A stretch of DNA of 64,000 nucleotides from Bacteroides intestinalis DSM 17393 (GTDB taxonomy: Bacteria; Bacteroidota; Bacteroidia; Bacteroidales; Bacteroidaceae): assembly GCF_000172175.1 (NCBI RefSeq), contig NZ_ABJL02000001.1, forward strand, positions 193,620-257,619, read 5' to 3'. This document shows, one piece after another, positions 46,818-56,468 of the stretch (position 1 is its first letter; the number at the start of each line of letters is the position of its first letter). A model generated the notes under the pieces. That model ran no database searches, was not told the origin of the DNA, and worked only from the letters and a program-made list of their open reading frames with translations. The position numbers and the translations under genes are program-made.

Positions 46818-48779
46818 ATGAAACACTTACCCTTATTAATGTATACCACTTTTTGTGGATTGTACTCCATGCAGACAGAAGCAGCAGACAAAAAAGGTGA
46901 AAGACCCAATATTCTTTGGCTCACTTTTGAAGATACCAGTGCTTATGAGTTCGGTTGTTACGGTAATAAGGGAGTACATACTCCCAATGCAGACAGTCTT
47001 GCTGCTCGTGGTATACAATTTATGAATGCCTGGTCTGTTGCTCCTCAAAGTTCGGCAGCCCGTTCATCGCTCATTACTGGATGCTATTCAAGCACTTACG
47101 GAATGGATATTCATCCTGTTCCTTACGATACACCTGCTGATATATTCTTTCCACAACGGTTGCGCGAAGCTGGCTATTATTGCACAAACAATAGCAAAAC
47201 ACATTACAATTCTACCACTGACAACAAAAGTTGCTGGGACGAGTGTAATAACAAAGCCTCTTACAACAGTCCTAAGCGCCGGAAAGACCAGCCTTTTTTT
47301 GCTGTATTCAATACTGTAACTTCGCATATGGGACGTATCCGCACTTTTCATACTGACGGGCGGAGAGATTATACTCAAGAGGGTATTTACCCGGCATTGC
47401 TTTCATTACCCTCTTACGTTCCCGATCTTCCAGAAGTGCGTTCCGATTATGCTGGTCATCTCGAAGCGGTGCAGGACGTGGATACCTGGCTAGGATTTTT
47501 CATGAAAGATTTGAAAGAGAAAGGACTGGATGAAAATACGATTATATTCTTTTTCAGTGATCATGGTGGTTGCATTCCACGCGGAAAGGGATATTTGTAT
47601 GAAAGTGGGTTGAGAGTACCTCTGATTGTGTACTTCCCGCCCAAATGGCAGCATTTGGCCAACAATGCCACAGGCAAGGAATACAGTTTAGTCAACTTTA
47701 CGGATTTAGGCCCTACCGTACTTAGTCTTTCAGATATAAAACCTCCCAAACATATGCAAGGAAGAGCCCTGTACGGTAAATTCGCAAGCAGAGAAAAGCG
47801 AACAATGCAGTTTGCATTGGCAGCTAACCAATTACATCACTTTATGCCGGTACGTGCTGTTACCGATGGACACTTCAAGTACATTCGCAGTTATATTCCT
47901 TATCGTCAGTTTGCTTTGCGCAATTATTACCAATGGGGAATGCCTTCCAATAAAGCATGGGACAAACTGGTGTTGGGGGGACACAATACCAATCCGGATT
48001 GGAAACAGACTTTCGAGGCTCATCCAGCGGAAATGTTGTTCGATCTTGAAAAAGATCCGGATGAATTGCATGACTTATCCACATCTCCCGAATATGTGGA
48101 AACCTTGTTCAAAATGCGTCAAGCACTATCCGAGCATATCCGTACTACTGGCGACTTGGGATTTTTCCTTCCAGATTCACGCACTGGACACATACTTTAT
48201 GAAAAAGTGCGCAAGGAGAAATATCCTTTGGACGAACTTTATACACTTGTGGAAACTGCGGGAACGGCAACTGTAACTTCCCTCCCTATGCTGGAGGAAG
48301 CACTTTCCAGTCCCTTGCCTGAGATAAGATTTTGGGGAGTGGTGGGGTATGCAAAACTCGCTAGAGAAAAACAAATCAAGACTGCTCCACAAACTTTGCT
48401 GAAACTTTTGCAAGATGATAATCCTTATATAGCTTCCGAAGCAGCTTATGCTGTTGCTTATATGGACAAAGCTCAAGAAGGTATTGCACGCCTTGTTACT
48501 CCGGTTCAAGAAAAAGATAGAAAAATAGGATATTCTTCTTTGGAATGTCTATCTTTAGATCCCGAAATGCGTGACTATATCCGGCCGTTTCTGCCCGAAC
48601 TGAGAAAAGCCGCTGAAACCTTGCCGCGTCTTGAAAACGAAGATGCGGGGCTTATGGCGCGTGGCATCCTTGTAAATCTGGGTGAAATGGATATTAAAGA
48701 TTTGCATGGCTCTGAAGCGTACAAGAAGGGCTTGAAGCTGAATTATGGTCGCAGGCCAATGGTACCTCTGCCGAATTAA
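46818..48779 (+). CDS. S1 sulfatase, SGSH-like (candidate heparan N-sulfatase), with HEAT-like C-terminus
   Basis: 653 residues; signal peptide to TEAA. The N-terminal site has LTFEDT, and the maturation motif is S78-S-A-A-R, i.e. Ser with Ala in place of the usual Pro. FFSDHGGCIPRGKGYLYES (about 250) resembles the human sulfamidase pattern. Residues about 490-640 form helical repeats of HEAT type, not present in human sulfamidase. It sits next to PL13 and no other gene in the locus is an obvious N-sulfatase, so removal of N-sulfate from glucosamine is a reasoned guess. Confidence 0.72.
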   Translation: MKHLPLLMYTTFCGLYSMQTEAADKKGERPNILWLTFEDTSAYEFGCYGNKGVHTPNADSLAARGIQFMNAWSVAPQSSAARSSLITGCYSSTYGMDIHPVPYDTPADIFFPQRLREAGYYCTNNSKTHYNSTTDNKSCWDECNNKASYNSPKRRKDQPFFAVFNTVTSHMGRIRTFHTDGRRDYTQEGIYPALLSLPSYVPDLPEVRSDYAGHLEAVQDVDTWLGFFMKDLKEKGLDENTIIFFFSDHGGCIPRGKGYLYESGLRVPLIVYFPPKWQHLANNATGKEYSLVNFTDLGPTVLSLSDIKPPKHMQGRALYGKFASREKRTMQFALAANQLHHFMPVRAVTDGHFKYIRSYIPYRQFALRNYYQWGMPSNKAWDKLVLGGHNTNPDWKQTFEAHPAEMLFDLEKDPDELHDLSTSPEYVETLFKMRQALSEHIRTTGDLGFFLPDSRTGHILYEKVRKEKYPLDELYTLVETAGTATVTSLPMLEEALSSPLPEIRFWGVVGYAKLAREKQIKTAPQTLLKLLQDDNPYIASEAAYAVAYMDKAQEGIARLVTPVQEKDRKIGYSSLECLSLDPEMRDYIRPFLPELRKAAETLPRLENEDAGLMARGILVNLGEMDIKDLHGSEAYKKGLKLNYGRRPMVPLPN

Positions 48780-48832
48780 AAGTGAATTTATGCACAATGT
48801 CATCAAGCCAATTAACAAAATATCAATAGAGA

Positions 48833-50011
48833 ATGAGAACAATCGCATTAATCACCCTCTGCCTGCTTCCTTTGACAGCGGTAAGTCCGGTCCGTGCACA
48901 GTCAGATAACTTAACACCCCTGAAAGAACGTGTAAATGTGCAGGCCGATTCGGCCCGTGCAAACCAGATTATTGATGACCGTTGGGTAGCCGTCGGTACC
49001 AATAAACCCCATACCATTCAATTGGATTACTCCCGGCCTTTCGAGAACAAGCCTTCTTACCGTTTCGAATTGAAACAGGAAGACAATACTTTGGAAGGCT
49101 ACGCCAAAGGAGAAACCAAAGGTCGTGCTGAACTTTGCTATTGCTATGCTGTGGCCAATGACTTTCGTAATTATCCGGCCAATGAATACTCCAATGCACA
49201 AAAGATGAAGACTGTATATCATTACGGTAAAGGAAGTTGCCCGCAAGGTTCATCCATGAGCTATACATTTTCCGTTTATATTCCGCGGGCTTTGGACAAA
49301 GATGTATCCACTATTTTTGCACAATGGCATGGTATGCCGAGCCGTACACTCGTTTCCGATCCTAACGGTAAAGTGATGAAACTTAGTGTTGAAGAGTTTC
49401 TTGAACTGGAAAAAAAGATGATTTTCAAGAAGAATATAGCCCATGATAAAATAGCCAGAATCAATGCTAAAGGAGATACTGTCTACAAAGCCGGAAATCC
49501 TAATGGTTGGCTGATTGAACAAGGCGGATATCCTCCTCTTGCTTTCGGTTTCTCGCAAGGGTATTTCTACATCAAAGCCAATTCGGACCGTAAATGGTTG
49601 ACTGACAAAACCGACCGTTGCAATGCCAATCCGGATAAAGCAGAGATTATGCGTCCCGTGACTTCCACTTATAAAACTTCTACAATAGCTTATAAGATGC
49701 CGTTCAAGTCTTTCCCGAAAGAGTGTTGGGTAACTTTCCGAGTGAATATAGACTGGACTCTATATGGAAAGGAACAAGAAACTATTCTTAGACCTGGGTT
49801 TTTGGATGTGACTATGTCTTACCAGCAAGAAGGTAAAGAACGAAAGAAACATATTGTGAATAACGAAGAGATTCTAATCGGACGCAATGACGAAGAAGGA
49901 TATTACTTTAAATTTGGTATATACCGTGTTGGAAATAGTACTATTCCAGTTGCTTATAATTTGGCTGGTTATGAAGAATGTGAAAAAACTCAGAGAAATA
50001 GGGGGCTCTGA
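48833..50011 (+). CDS. heparinase I (PL13)
   Basis: 392 residues with a signal peptide ending near VRAQ. I recognise close similarity to B. thetaiotaomicron BT4675 along its length: LKERVNVQADSARANQIID, LEGYAKGETKGRAE, STIFAQWHGMP, KANSDRKWLTDK and DEEGYYFKFGIYRVG. The fold is a beta-jellyroll. It cleaves highly sulfated heparin endolytically. It follows the SGSH-like sulfatase by 53 nt and is probably co-transcribed. Confidence 0.93.
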   Translation: MRTIALITLCLLPLTAVSPVRAQSDNLTPLKERVNVQADSARANQIIDDRWVAVGTNKPHTIQLDYSRPFENKPSYRFELKQEDNTLEGYAKGETKGRAELCYCYAVANDFRNYPANEYSNAQKMKTVYHYGKGSCPQGSSMSYTFSVYIPRALDKDVSTIFAQWHGMPSRTLVSDPNGKVMKLSVEEFLELEKKMIFKKNIAHDKIARINAKGDTVYKAGNPNGWLIEQGGYPPLAFGFSQGYFYIKANSDRKWLTDKTDRCNANPDKAEIMRPVTSTYKTSTIAYKMPFKSFPKECWVTFRVNIDWTLYGKEQETILRPGFLDVTMSYQQEGKERKKHIVNNEEILIGRNDEEGYYFKFGIYRVGNSTIPVAYNLAGYEECEKTQRNRGL

Positions 50012-50077
50012 ATGATAGTAGAATACGAAGACTAAATAAAACCTTTGCTACTTTCTGCCAACTCCCAAACTTTTTCG

Positions 50078-50085
50078 TACTTTTG
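50078..50085 (+). promoter_or_regulatory. candidate -7 element of the DHH phosphoesterase gene
   Basis: TACTTTTG matches TAnnTTTG, 72 nt before the chosen start at 50158. No clear -33 box. Confidence 0.4.
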
Positions 50086-50157
50086 CCCGTTCAAATTATA
50101 GAGGTTGGAAGTCATTCCGATCATTCAGTTGTAAATCGTTTAACTGTAAATAATCAA

Positions 50158-51195
50158 ATGTTGACAAAAGTAATAGAGCAGGCCAAAATAGATCGTTTCG
50201 CTAGATGGATGGGGCATGCAGAAAGAATTGTAATTGTAGCCCATGTAGCGCCGGATGGCGATGCTATAGGCTCTTCATTGGGGTTATGGCATTTCCTGAA
50301 TTCACAAGATAAAGTTGCGAATGTCATTGTGCCGAATGCTTTTCCCGACTTTCTGCGATGGATGCCGGGTAGCAAAGATGTATTACTCTATGACCGCTAC
50401 AAAGAATTTGCCGATAAACTGATCGCTGAGGCTGAAATAATCTGTTGTTTGGATTTCAATGCTTTGAGTCGTATTGATGCAATGGCGGATGCAATAAAGG
50501 CAGCAAAAGGGAAGAAGATTTTGGTAGACCATCATCTGTATCCCGAAGATTTTTGTGATATCACAATCTCACATCCTAATATTTCTTCTACTTCGGAGCT
50601 TGTATTCCGCTTGATATGCCGCATGGGGTATTTTAATGAAATAACCAAAGAAGGAGCAGAGTGCATCTATACCGGTATGATGACCGATACAGGTGGATTT
50701 ACTTATAACTCCAATAATCGGGAGATTTATTTTATCATCAGTGAATTACTTTCCAAGGGTATCGATAAGGATGATATTTACCGGAAAGTTTATAATACTT
50801 ACTCTGAAAGTCGCTTGCGACTGATGGGATATGTGCTTTCAAATATGCAGGTTTATCCCGATTATCATTCTGCCTTGATCTCGTTGACAAAAAATGAGCA
50901 GGGACGTTTCAATTATATCCGGGGAGACAGCGAGGGGTTTGTAAATATTCCTTTGAGTATAAAAGACGTGGTTTTTTCTTGCTTCCTGCGTGAAGACACG
51001 GAAAAGCCGATGATTAAGGTTTCATTGCGTTCTGTGGGTACATTTCCTTGCAATCAATTAGCTGCTGAATTCTTCAATGGAGGCGGACATCTGAATGCTT
51101 CCGGTGGTGAATTTTATGGTACGCTGGAGGAAGCAAAGAAAGTCCTGGAACGTGCTTTAGAGAAATTTAAGCCTTTATTGAATGCGAAAGGATAA
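50158..51195 (+). CDS. DHH-family phosphoesterase (NrnA-like)
   Basis: 345 residues from the ATG at 50158; a frame open from 50083 would add 25 residues beginning inside the promoter box. DHH motifs: HVAPDGDAIGSS (about 31-42), CLDFN (about 100), VDHH (about 123) and MMTDTGGF (about 175). The C-terminal DHHA1 domain has GGGHLNASGG (about 308-317). Such enzymes degrade short oligoribonucleotides and/or dephosphorylate pAp. It is a single gene between the heparan locus and the DUF4827 gene. Confidence 0.88.
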   Translation: MLTKVIEQAKIDRFARWMGHAERIVIVAHVAPDGDAIGSSLGLWHFLNSQDKVANVIVPNAFPDFLRWMPGSKDVLLYDRYKEFADKLIAEAEIICCLDFNALSRIDAMADAIKAAKGKKILVDHHLYPEDFCDITISHPNISSTSELVFRLICRMGYFNEITKEGAECIYTGMMTDTGGFTYNSNNREIYFIISELLSKGIDKDDIYRKVYNTYSESRLRLMGYVLSNMQVYPDYHSALISLTKNEQGRFNYIRGDSEGFVNIPLSIKDVVFSCFLREDTEKPMIKVSLRSVGTFPCNQLAAEFFNGGGHLNASGGEFYGTLEEAKKVLERALEKFKPLLNAKG

Positions 51196-51266
51196 AAAAA
51201 GAGGGGCACAAAGGTTAAAAGATACGAACTTTCCTCGTAGAGCTTTCAACTTTCAACGAAATCGAA

Positions 51267-51274
51267 TACTTTTG
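51267..51274 (+). promoter_or_regulatory. candidate -7 element of the DUF4827-glmM genes
   Basis: TACTTTTG matches TAnnTTTG and lies 24 nt before the start codon; TTTC at 51244 could be a weak -33 element. Confidence 0.45.
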
Positions 51275-51298
51275 TACGGAATTACTAAATAACAGATA

Positions 51299-51904
51299 AT
51301 GAAGAAACTTACATTATTCTTTTTGTCTTTGCTGGTATGTGGTCTGGCTTTTCAGGCTTGTGATAACACCAAGACTTATGCAGAAATGCTGGAGGAAGAA
51401 AAAGAGGCCATTAAAGCATTTATAAAAGACAATAATATTAAGGTTATATCCCAAACAGAGTTTTACAGAAACGACTCGATTACGGATACGCTTAAAAATG
51501 AATATGTGCAACTCGCCAGCGGTGTATATATGCAAATACGGGATAAAGGCTCTAAAAATCCTGCCGATACAGTAAAAGCGAACGACCAGATCTTGGTACG
51601 TTTCATGGAATACGGCCTTATTCAAGGAGATACGACAATGTCTAACTTAGGATTTGCCGAAGTAGTGGATGAATTTAATTACCGGGTAACGAGTTCTTCC
51701 ATTGCTGGTCAGTTTACGCAAGGATTGATGCTTTCTTATTACCAAACGACTGCTGTTCCTGCCGGTTGGTTAGTACCACTGGCTTATGTACGCGACATGG
51801 CACACGTCAGACTGATCGTTCCTTCAAAGATGGGACACAATACAGCTATGCAGTCCGTATACCCTTATTACTATGATATCCGTAAATACCAAATCTATAG
51901 GTAA
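51299..51904 (+). CDS. DUF4827-type lipoprotein
   Basis: 201 residues with lipobox AFQAC (Cys about 21). The mature part has alternating strands and an FKBP-like look (GLMLSYYQTTAVPAGWLVPL), as in the DUF4827 lipoproteins that often precede glmM in Bacteroides. No catalytic residues can be assigned. It lies 39 nt before glmM and is probably co-transcribed. Confidence 0.75.
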   Translation: MKKLTLFFLSLLVCGLAFQACDNTKTYAEMLEEEKEAIKAFIKDNNIKVISQTEFYRNDSITDTLKNEYVQLASGVYMQIRDKGSKNPADTVKANDQILVRFMEYGLIQGDTTMSNLGFAEVVDEFNYRVTSSSIAGQFTQGLMLSYYQTTAVPAGWLVPLAYVRDMAHVRLIVPSKMGHNTAMQSVYPYYYDIRKYQIYR

Positions 51905-51943
51905 TTATAGTATATAACCAACAATCTTTAAATCATTAACCTA

Positions 51944-53332
51944 ATGACTCTAATCAAATCTATCTCTGGAATCCGCGGAACTATTGGCGGAGGAGCGGGT
52001 GTGGGCTTGAATCCGCTTGACATTGTGAAATTCACATCAGCGTATGCCACACTTATTCGCAAAACGTGCACGGTAAAAAGCAACAAAATTGTAGTAGGAC
52101 GCGACGCCCGTATTTCGGGTGAAATGGTAAAGAATGTAGTAGTAGGTACCCTGATGGGCATGGGATGGGATGTAGTGGACATTGATCTGGCTTCTACACC
52201 GACCACCGAATTGGCCGTAACTATGGAAGGCGCCAGTGGTGGTATTATCCTGACTGCTTCGCACAATCCGAAACAATGGAATGCCCTGAAATTGCTGAAT
52301 GAACGCGGCGAATTTCTGAATGCTGCCGAAGGTAACGAAGTACTTCGCATTGCCGAGGCTGAAGAATTTGACTTTGCTGATGTAGATCATCTGGGATCAT
52401 ATCGCAAGGATCTGACTTACAATCAAAAACATATAGACAGTGTGTTGGCGCTTAGTCTGGTGGATGTAGAAGCTATCAGAAAGGCGAACTTCCGCGTGGC
52501 TATTGATTGTGTGAACTCTGTGGGTGGTATTATTCTGCCTGAGTTACTGGAACAACTGGGTGTACAACATGTAGAGAAGCTTTACTGCGAACCGACCGGT
52601 GATTTCCAACATAATCCTGAACCGCTTGAAAAGAATCTGGGGGACATTATGAACCTGATGAAAGGTGGCAAGGCTGATGTAGCTTTCGTAGTTGACCCTG
52701 ACGTAGACCGCTTGGCAATGATTTGCGAAGATGGAAAAATGTATGGCGAAGAATATACGCTGGTGAGCGTAGCCGATTATGTGTTGAAACATACTCCGGG
52801 TAATACAGTTTCTAACCTGAGTTCTACACGTGCTTTGCGTGATGTAACCCGTAAGTATGGCAAGGAATATTTTGCTTCTGCCGTAGGCGAAGTAAACGTT
52901 ACTACTAAAATGAAAGAAGTGGGTGCCGTGATCGGTGGTGAAGGCAATGGTGGAGTTATTTATCCGGAAAGTCACTACGGACGTGATGCGCTGGTTGGTA
53001 TTGCCTTGTTCCTGAGCCATCTGGCACATGAGGGCAAGAAGGTGAGCGAGCTTCGTGCAACTTATCCTGCTTATTTCATGGCAAAGAATCGCGTAGATCT
53101 GACTCCTGAAACAGATGTGGATGCTATTCTGGCTAAGGTGAAAGAACTTTATAAGGATGAAGAAATCAATGACATCGATGGTGTGAAAATAGACTTTGCC
53201 GATAAGTGGGTACACTTGCGTAAAAGTAACACCGAACCGATTATCCGCGTGTATAGTGAAGCTTCTACAGCGGAAGCAGCTGAAGAAATCGGTCAGAAGA
53301 TAATGAAAGTGATTGAAGATCTGGCAAAGTAA
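51944..53332 (+). CDS. glmM: phosphoglucosamine mutase / phosphohexomutase
   Basis: 462 residues of the alpha-D-phosphohexomutase family. The phosphoserine loop is TASHNPKQWN (about 103-112), the metal loop DPDVDRLA (about 246-253), the sugar-binding loop GGEGNGG (about 328) and the phosphate-binding end RKSNTEPIIRVY (about 430). It is the likely enzyme converting glucosamine-6-P to glucosamine-1-P for cell-wall synthesis, though phosphomannomutase activity cannot be excluded by sequence reading. Confidence 0.85.
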   Translation: MTLIKSISGIRGTIGGGAGVGLNPLDIVKFTSAYATLIRKTCTVKSNKIVVGRDARISGEMVKNVVVGTLMGMGWDVVDIDLASTPTTELAVTMEGASGGIILTASHNPKQWNALKLLNERGEFLNAAEGNEVLRIAEAEEFDFADVDHLGSYRKDLTYNQKHIDSVLALSLVDVEAIRKANFRVAIDCVNSVGGIILPELLEQLGVQHVEKLYCEPTGDFQHNPEPLEKNLGDIMNLMKGGKADVAFVVDPDVDRLAMICEDGKMYGEEYTLVSVADYVLKHTPGNTVSNLSSTRALRDVTRKYGKEYFASAVGEVNVTTKMKEVGAVIGGEGNGGVIYPESHYGRDALVGIALFLSHLAHEGKKVSELRATYPAYFMAKNRVDLTPETDVDAILAKVKELYKDEEINDIDGVKIDFADKWVHLRKSNTEPIIRVYSEASTAEAAEEIGQKIMKVIEDLAK

Positions 53333-53365
53333 AAGTTGTCAGGAACAGATATATAAATATTAAGT

Positions 53366-53398
53366 AAATGGGAAGCCTCGGCTTCCCATTTTTTATTT
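53366..53398. terminator. bidirectional terminator after glmM
   Basis: A 12-bp stem (53366-53377 with 53380-53391) followed by a T-rich run. It lies between glmM and the end of the Nudix gene, whose stop codon overlaps the T tract. Confidence 0.85.
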
Positions 53399-53899
53399 TA
53401 GTGAGAGTACTTTTTCAATCTCTCCTTCAAAGTTAGGGGTGAATATGCCTTTCCCCATATTCTCTTTAATTTCTTCTACGGTCCAGAATCGTCCGCCGTC
53501 CAGTTCGTCACTGGGGGTGATTTCACCGTCGTAAACCGTTTTGTGTACAAAGACAAGCTCTTTCTCGCGTGCAGATTCAAAAACGTAACTCGTAATGGTT
53601 TCGGGAGTAAAGTCAGTAATGCCCAGTTCCTCACGTACTTCGCGCTTTAGAGCCATTTCTACACTTTCGCCCAGGTCTACATGTCCTCCTACGGAAGTAT
53701 CCCACTTTCCCGGCTGGATATCTTTCCATTCGGGACGTTTCTGCATATACAGTTCGCCTTTGGAATTAAAAACGTGAAGGTGAATGACCGGGTGCAAGAG
53801 TTTGCTACCATTATGGCATTCGCCACGTGTAGCGGCACCTGTGATATTTCCCTGTTCGTCGACGATAGGAAACATTTCTTGGTTATTATCGCTGTTCAT
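53393..53899 (-). CDS. Nudix hydrolase
   Basis: 168 residues. The Nudix box is complete: GHVDLGES, then REVREELGI (about 70-92). The family hydrolyses nucleoside diphosphate derivatives; an IDI-like start (FPIVDEQGNITGAATRGECH) suggests the YfcD/isopentenyl-diphosphate-isomerase-like branch. It begins 4 nt after queA and belongs to the same transcript. Confidence 0.88.
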   Translation of the reverse strand: MNSDNNQEMFPIVDEQGNITGAATRGECHNGSKLLHPVIHLHVFNSKGELYMQKRPEWKDIQPGKWDTSVGGHVDLGESVEMALKREVREELGITDFTPETITSYVFESAREKELVFVHKTVYDGEITPSDELDGGRFWTVEEIKENMGKGIFTPNFEGEIEKVLSLK

Positions 53900-53903
53900 A
53901 ATT

Positions 53904-55133
53904 TTACGGTATTAATAATGAAGAATCTCCATAACTCAGAAAACGGAAGTCATGGCCTAATGCGAAGTCATATATCTTTCGCCAGTTACCTTTTACAAAA
54001 GCCGAGACAAGCAATAGCAATGTACTTTGCGGTTGATGGAAATTAGTGACCATGGCACATACAATCTTGTAGTCGTATCCCGGTGCGATAATGATCTGCG
54101 TGCTGGTGTGCAGGGTTTCCATCTTGTGATGGTTCAGATAGTCGAGTATAGCTTGCAGGGCTTTTACAGATGTGATATTCGCAGCTTCTTCAGCTGTTTC
54201 ATAAGGCTGCCATTGGCGGACGTGAAGTTCTTCTTCTGTGGCATCCGGATTTTTCAGTAGAGTAACGCCGATATGGTAAAGGCTTTCCAGTGTTCTTACT
54301 GAAGTAGTACCTACTGCAATTGCTTTTCCATCGTGTGCAATCAGCTTTTCAATGGTTCCGCGTGACACAGAAATATATTCCGTATGCATTTCGTGCCCTT
54401 CAATCTCTTCACTTTTAACGGGTTTGAAAGTACCTGCACCTACGTGTAATGTCAGTTCTTCAAGATCAATTCCTTTTTCTTTCAGAGCATCCAGTACACG
54501 GGGGGTAAAGTGTAGTCCGGCAGTAGGAGCAGCTACGGAGCCTTTTATTTTAGAATAAACAGTCTGATAGGTTTCCTTGTCACTTTCCTGAGTATCCCGA
54601 TTCAGGTATGGTGGAATGGGGAGTTCTCCGAATACTTCAAGAATATCAGCAAAAGTAATCTCCGGATTATTCCAACGGAAATCAACCCAATGGCTGGTGC
54701 CATGACATTCACCACGAGTGGCAGTCAGAGTTATCGGTTGCCCTTTTACGGTCATTTCCCGTTTTAGCGTGCCTTCTTTCCATTTCTTCAGATTACCGAT
54801 CATGCAGAGCCAGGCAGCGTGTTCGGTTTGCTGAAAATTGAGGACATAGTCGTTTGGCTCAATGGGTTCCAGGCAAAATACTTCAATCAGAGCACCGGTA
54901 TCCTTGCGGAAGTGCAGTCGTGCCTGTATTACTTTTGTGTTATTGAATATCATCAGACTCCCTGCCGGCAGATAGGATGGAAGTGAAGTGAAGCGATCTT
55001 CGGAAACTTCGCCGTGACGGTAGACCAGGAGTTTGGACTGATCGCGTACTGGCAGAGGAAATTTGGCAATACGCTCATCCGGTAATGGATAATTGAATTC
55101 GCTGATACGGATATGTTTTGGATCTTCTTTCAT
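53904..55133 (-). CDS. queA: S-adenosylmethionine:tRNA ribosyltransferase-isomerase
   Basis: 409 residues from the ATG at 55133. A frame open to 55157 would start upstream of the expected transcription start (-7 box at 55155-55162), so the shorter form is preferred. Typical motifs: FNYPLPDERIAKFPLPVRD near the N-terminus, AAPTAGLHFT (about 225), and HVGAGTFKPV (about 255). It makes epoxyqueuosine in tRNA wobble positions. Cytoplasmic. Confidence 0.93.
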   Translation of the reverse strand: MKEDPKHIRISEFNYPLPDERIAKFPLPVRDQSKLLVYRHGEVSEDRFTSLPSYLPAGSLMIFNNTKVIQARLHFRKDTGALIEVFCLEPIEPNDYVLNFQQTEHAAWLCMIGNLKKWKEGTLKREMTVKGQPITLTATRGECHGTSHWVDFRWNNPEITFADILEVFGELPIPPYLNRDTQESDKETYQTVYSKIKGSVAAPTAGLHFTPRVLDALKEKGIDLEELTLHVGAGTFKPVKSEEIEGHEMHTEYISVSRGTIEKLIAHDGKAIAVGTTSVRTLESLYHIGVTLLKNPDATEEELHVRQWQPYETAEEAANITSVKALQAILDYLNHHKMETLHTSTQIIIAPGYDYKIVCAMVTNFHQPQSTLLLLVSAFVKGNWRKIYDFALGHDFRFLSYGDSSLLIP

Positions 55134-55154
55134 GATAAACTTCTTTACGGGCTG

Positions 55155-55215
55155 CAAAGGTACGGATATTTATCGTCTTTTTTCTATCTTTTTTTATTGA
55201 GTTGCCGTATCTTTG
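55155..55215. promoter_or_regulatory. divergent -7 elements for queA and the DUF2027 gene
   Basis: Minus strand TACCTTTG at 55155-55162 serves queA; plus strand TATCTTTG at 55208-55215 serves the gene at 55279. Both fit TAnnTTTG. Neither has a clear -33 TTG. Confidence 0.5.
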
Positions 55216-55278
55216 TAGAACGATTGTTTGTTTAAGCAACTTCAATCATAAATTGTAAATAGCTAAATCGTAAATGAT

Positions 55279-56382
55279 ATGATGAAAATTGGTGATAAAG
55301 TACGCTTCCTCAATGAAATCGGCGGAGGAATCGTGAAAGGATTCAGGGGGAAGGATATTGTATTGGTGGAAGATGCTGATGGCTTTGATATTCCGATGCC
55401 CATGCGTGAGTGCGTAGTAATTGATACGGATGATTATAATATGACCCGGCCGGTGCCGAAAGCAACTCCGAAGAAAGCGGAGGAGAAGCCGGTACGTTCT
55501 TCTATTTCTCACTCGGTTCAGGAAGAAAGTGAGATGCAGCGCTTGTCCAAACCGCAGGTATCTGTTTACCGTCAGCCAGAAATGCGTGGTGGAGATATTC
55601 TGAATGTTTTTCTGGCTTTTGTACCGGAAGATATTAAGGCTGTTAGCACTACTCCTTTCGAATCTTATCTGGTGAATGATAGTAATTACTATCTGTATTA
55701 CACTTACCTCTGTGCAGAAGGAAAAGCATGGAATGTCCGTTCCAATGGAATAGTAGAGCCGAATACGAAGTTGCTGCTGGAGGAATTTGAGAAGGTGGAG
55801 CTGAATGACCGTGAACATGTTGCAGTACAGTTCATCGCTTTTAAAGAGGATCGCTCTTTTGCTTTGAAGCCGGCAGTCAGTGTAGAACTTCGCATAGATA
55901 CGGTGAAGTTTTATAAGCTACACACGTTCCAGGAATCAGAATTCTTTGAGACCCCTGCACTGATTTATGATATAGTGAAAGATGATGTTCCTACCAAACA
56001 AGTGTATGTATCAGCTGAAGATTTACAGTCTGCTTTGCTGCAAAAGAAAACTGAAGATAAACCAAAGTCTCAGCCAATTGTGAAGCGCAGTGGACAAAAT
56101 GGTATCATCGAGATCGATTTACATATCGGAGAACTGCTGGACGATATTAAAGGAATGAGTAACAGCGAAATATTGAATTACCAGCTGGACAAATTCCGGG
56201 AAGTTCTGGAACAATATAAGAATAAACGTGAACAGCGCATTGTTTTTATTCACGGTAAAGGTGACGGTGTGTTGCGCAAAGCATTGCTGGAAGAACTGAA
56301 ACGTAAATATCCGAATTTCCGGCATCAGGATGCTTCTTTCCAGGAATATGGTTTCGGAGCGACGATGGTGACGATAAAATAG
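55279..56382 (+). CDS. DUF2027 protein with C-terminal Smr domain
   Basis: 367 residues. The N-terminus (KIGDKVRFLNEIGGGIVKGF) is SH3-like as in MutS2-associated proteins. The middle (about 115-240) is the DUF2027 beta domain. The C-terminal 80 residues are an Smr domain with IDLHIGEL (about 278) and HGKGDGVLR (about 332-340). Smr domains nick or bind nucleic acids. The start could be one codon later (MK...). It is a stand-alone gene divergent from queA. Confidence 0.85.
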   Translation: MMKIGDKVRFLNEIGGGIVKGFRGKDIVLVEDADGFDIPMPMRECVVIDTDDYNMTRPVPKATPKKAEEKPVRSSISHSVQEESEMQRLSKPQVSVYRQPEMRGGDILNVFLAFVPEDIKAVSTTPFESYLVNDSNYYLYYTYLCAEGKAWNVRSNGIVEPNTKLLLEEFEKVELNDREHVAVQFIAFKEDRSFALKPAVSVELRIDTVKFYKLHTFQESEFFETPALIYDIVKDDVPTKQVYVSAEDLQSALLQKKTEDKPKSQPIVKRSGQNGIIEIDLHIGELLDDIKGMSNSEILNYQLDKFREVLEQYKNKREQRIVFIHGKGDGVLRKALLEELKRKYPNFRHQDASFQEYGFGATMVTIK

Positions 56383-56390
56383 TTACAGGT

Positions 56391-56456
56391 TACGAGCTAC
56401 AGGCTACAAGTAGCTGCGCTTTCATTCCGAAAGGCACTTGTTACTTGTAGCTCGTA
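56391..56456. terminator. hairpin between convergent genes
   Basis: An 11-bp perfect stem (56391-56401 with 56446-56456), and an alternative pairing of neighbouring ctacaagta/tacttgtag copies. It separates the Smr gene from the DUF5723 gene. Confidence 0.5.
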
Positions 56457-56468
56457 GCTTCGCAGCTC

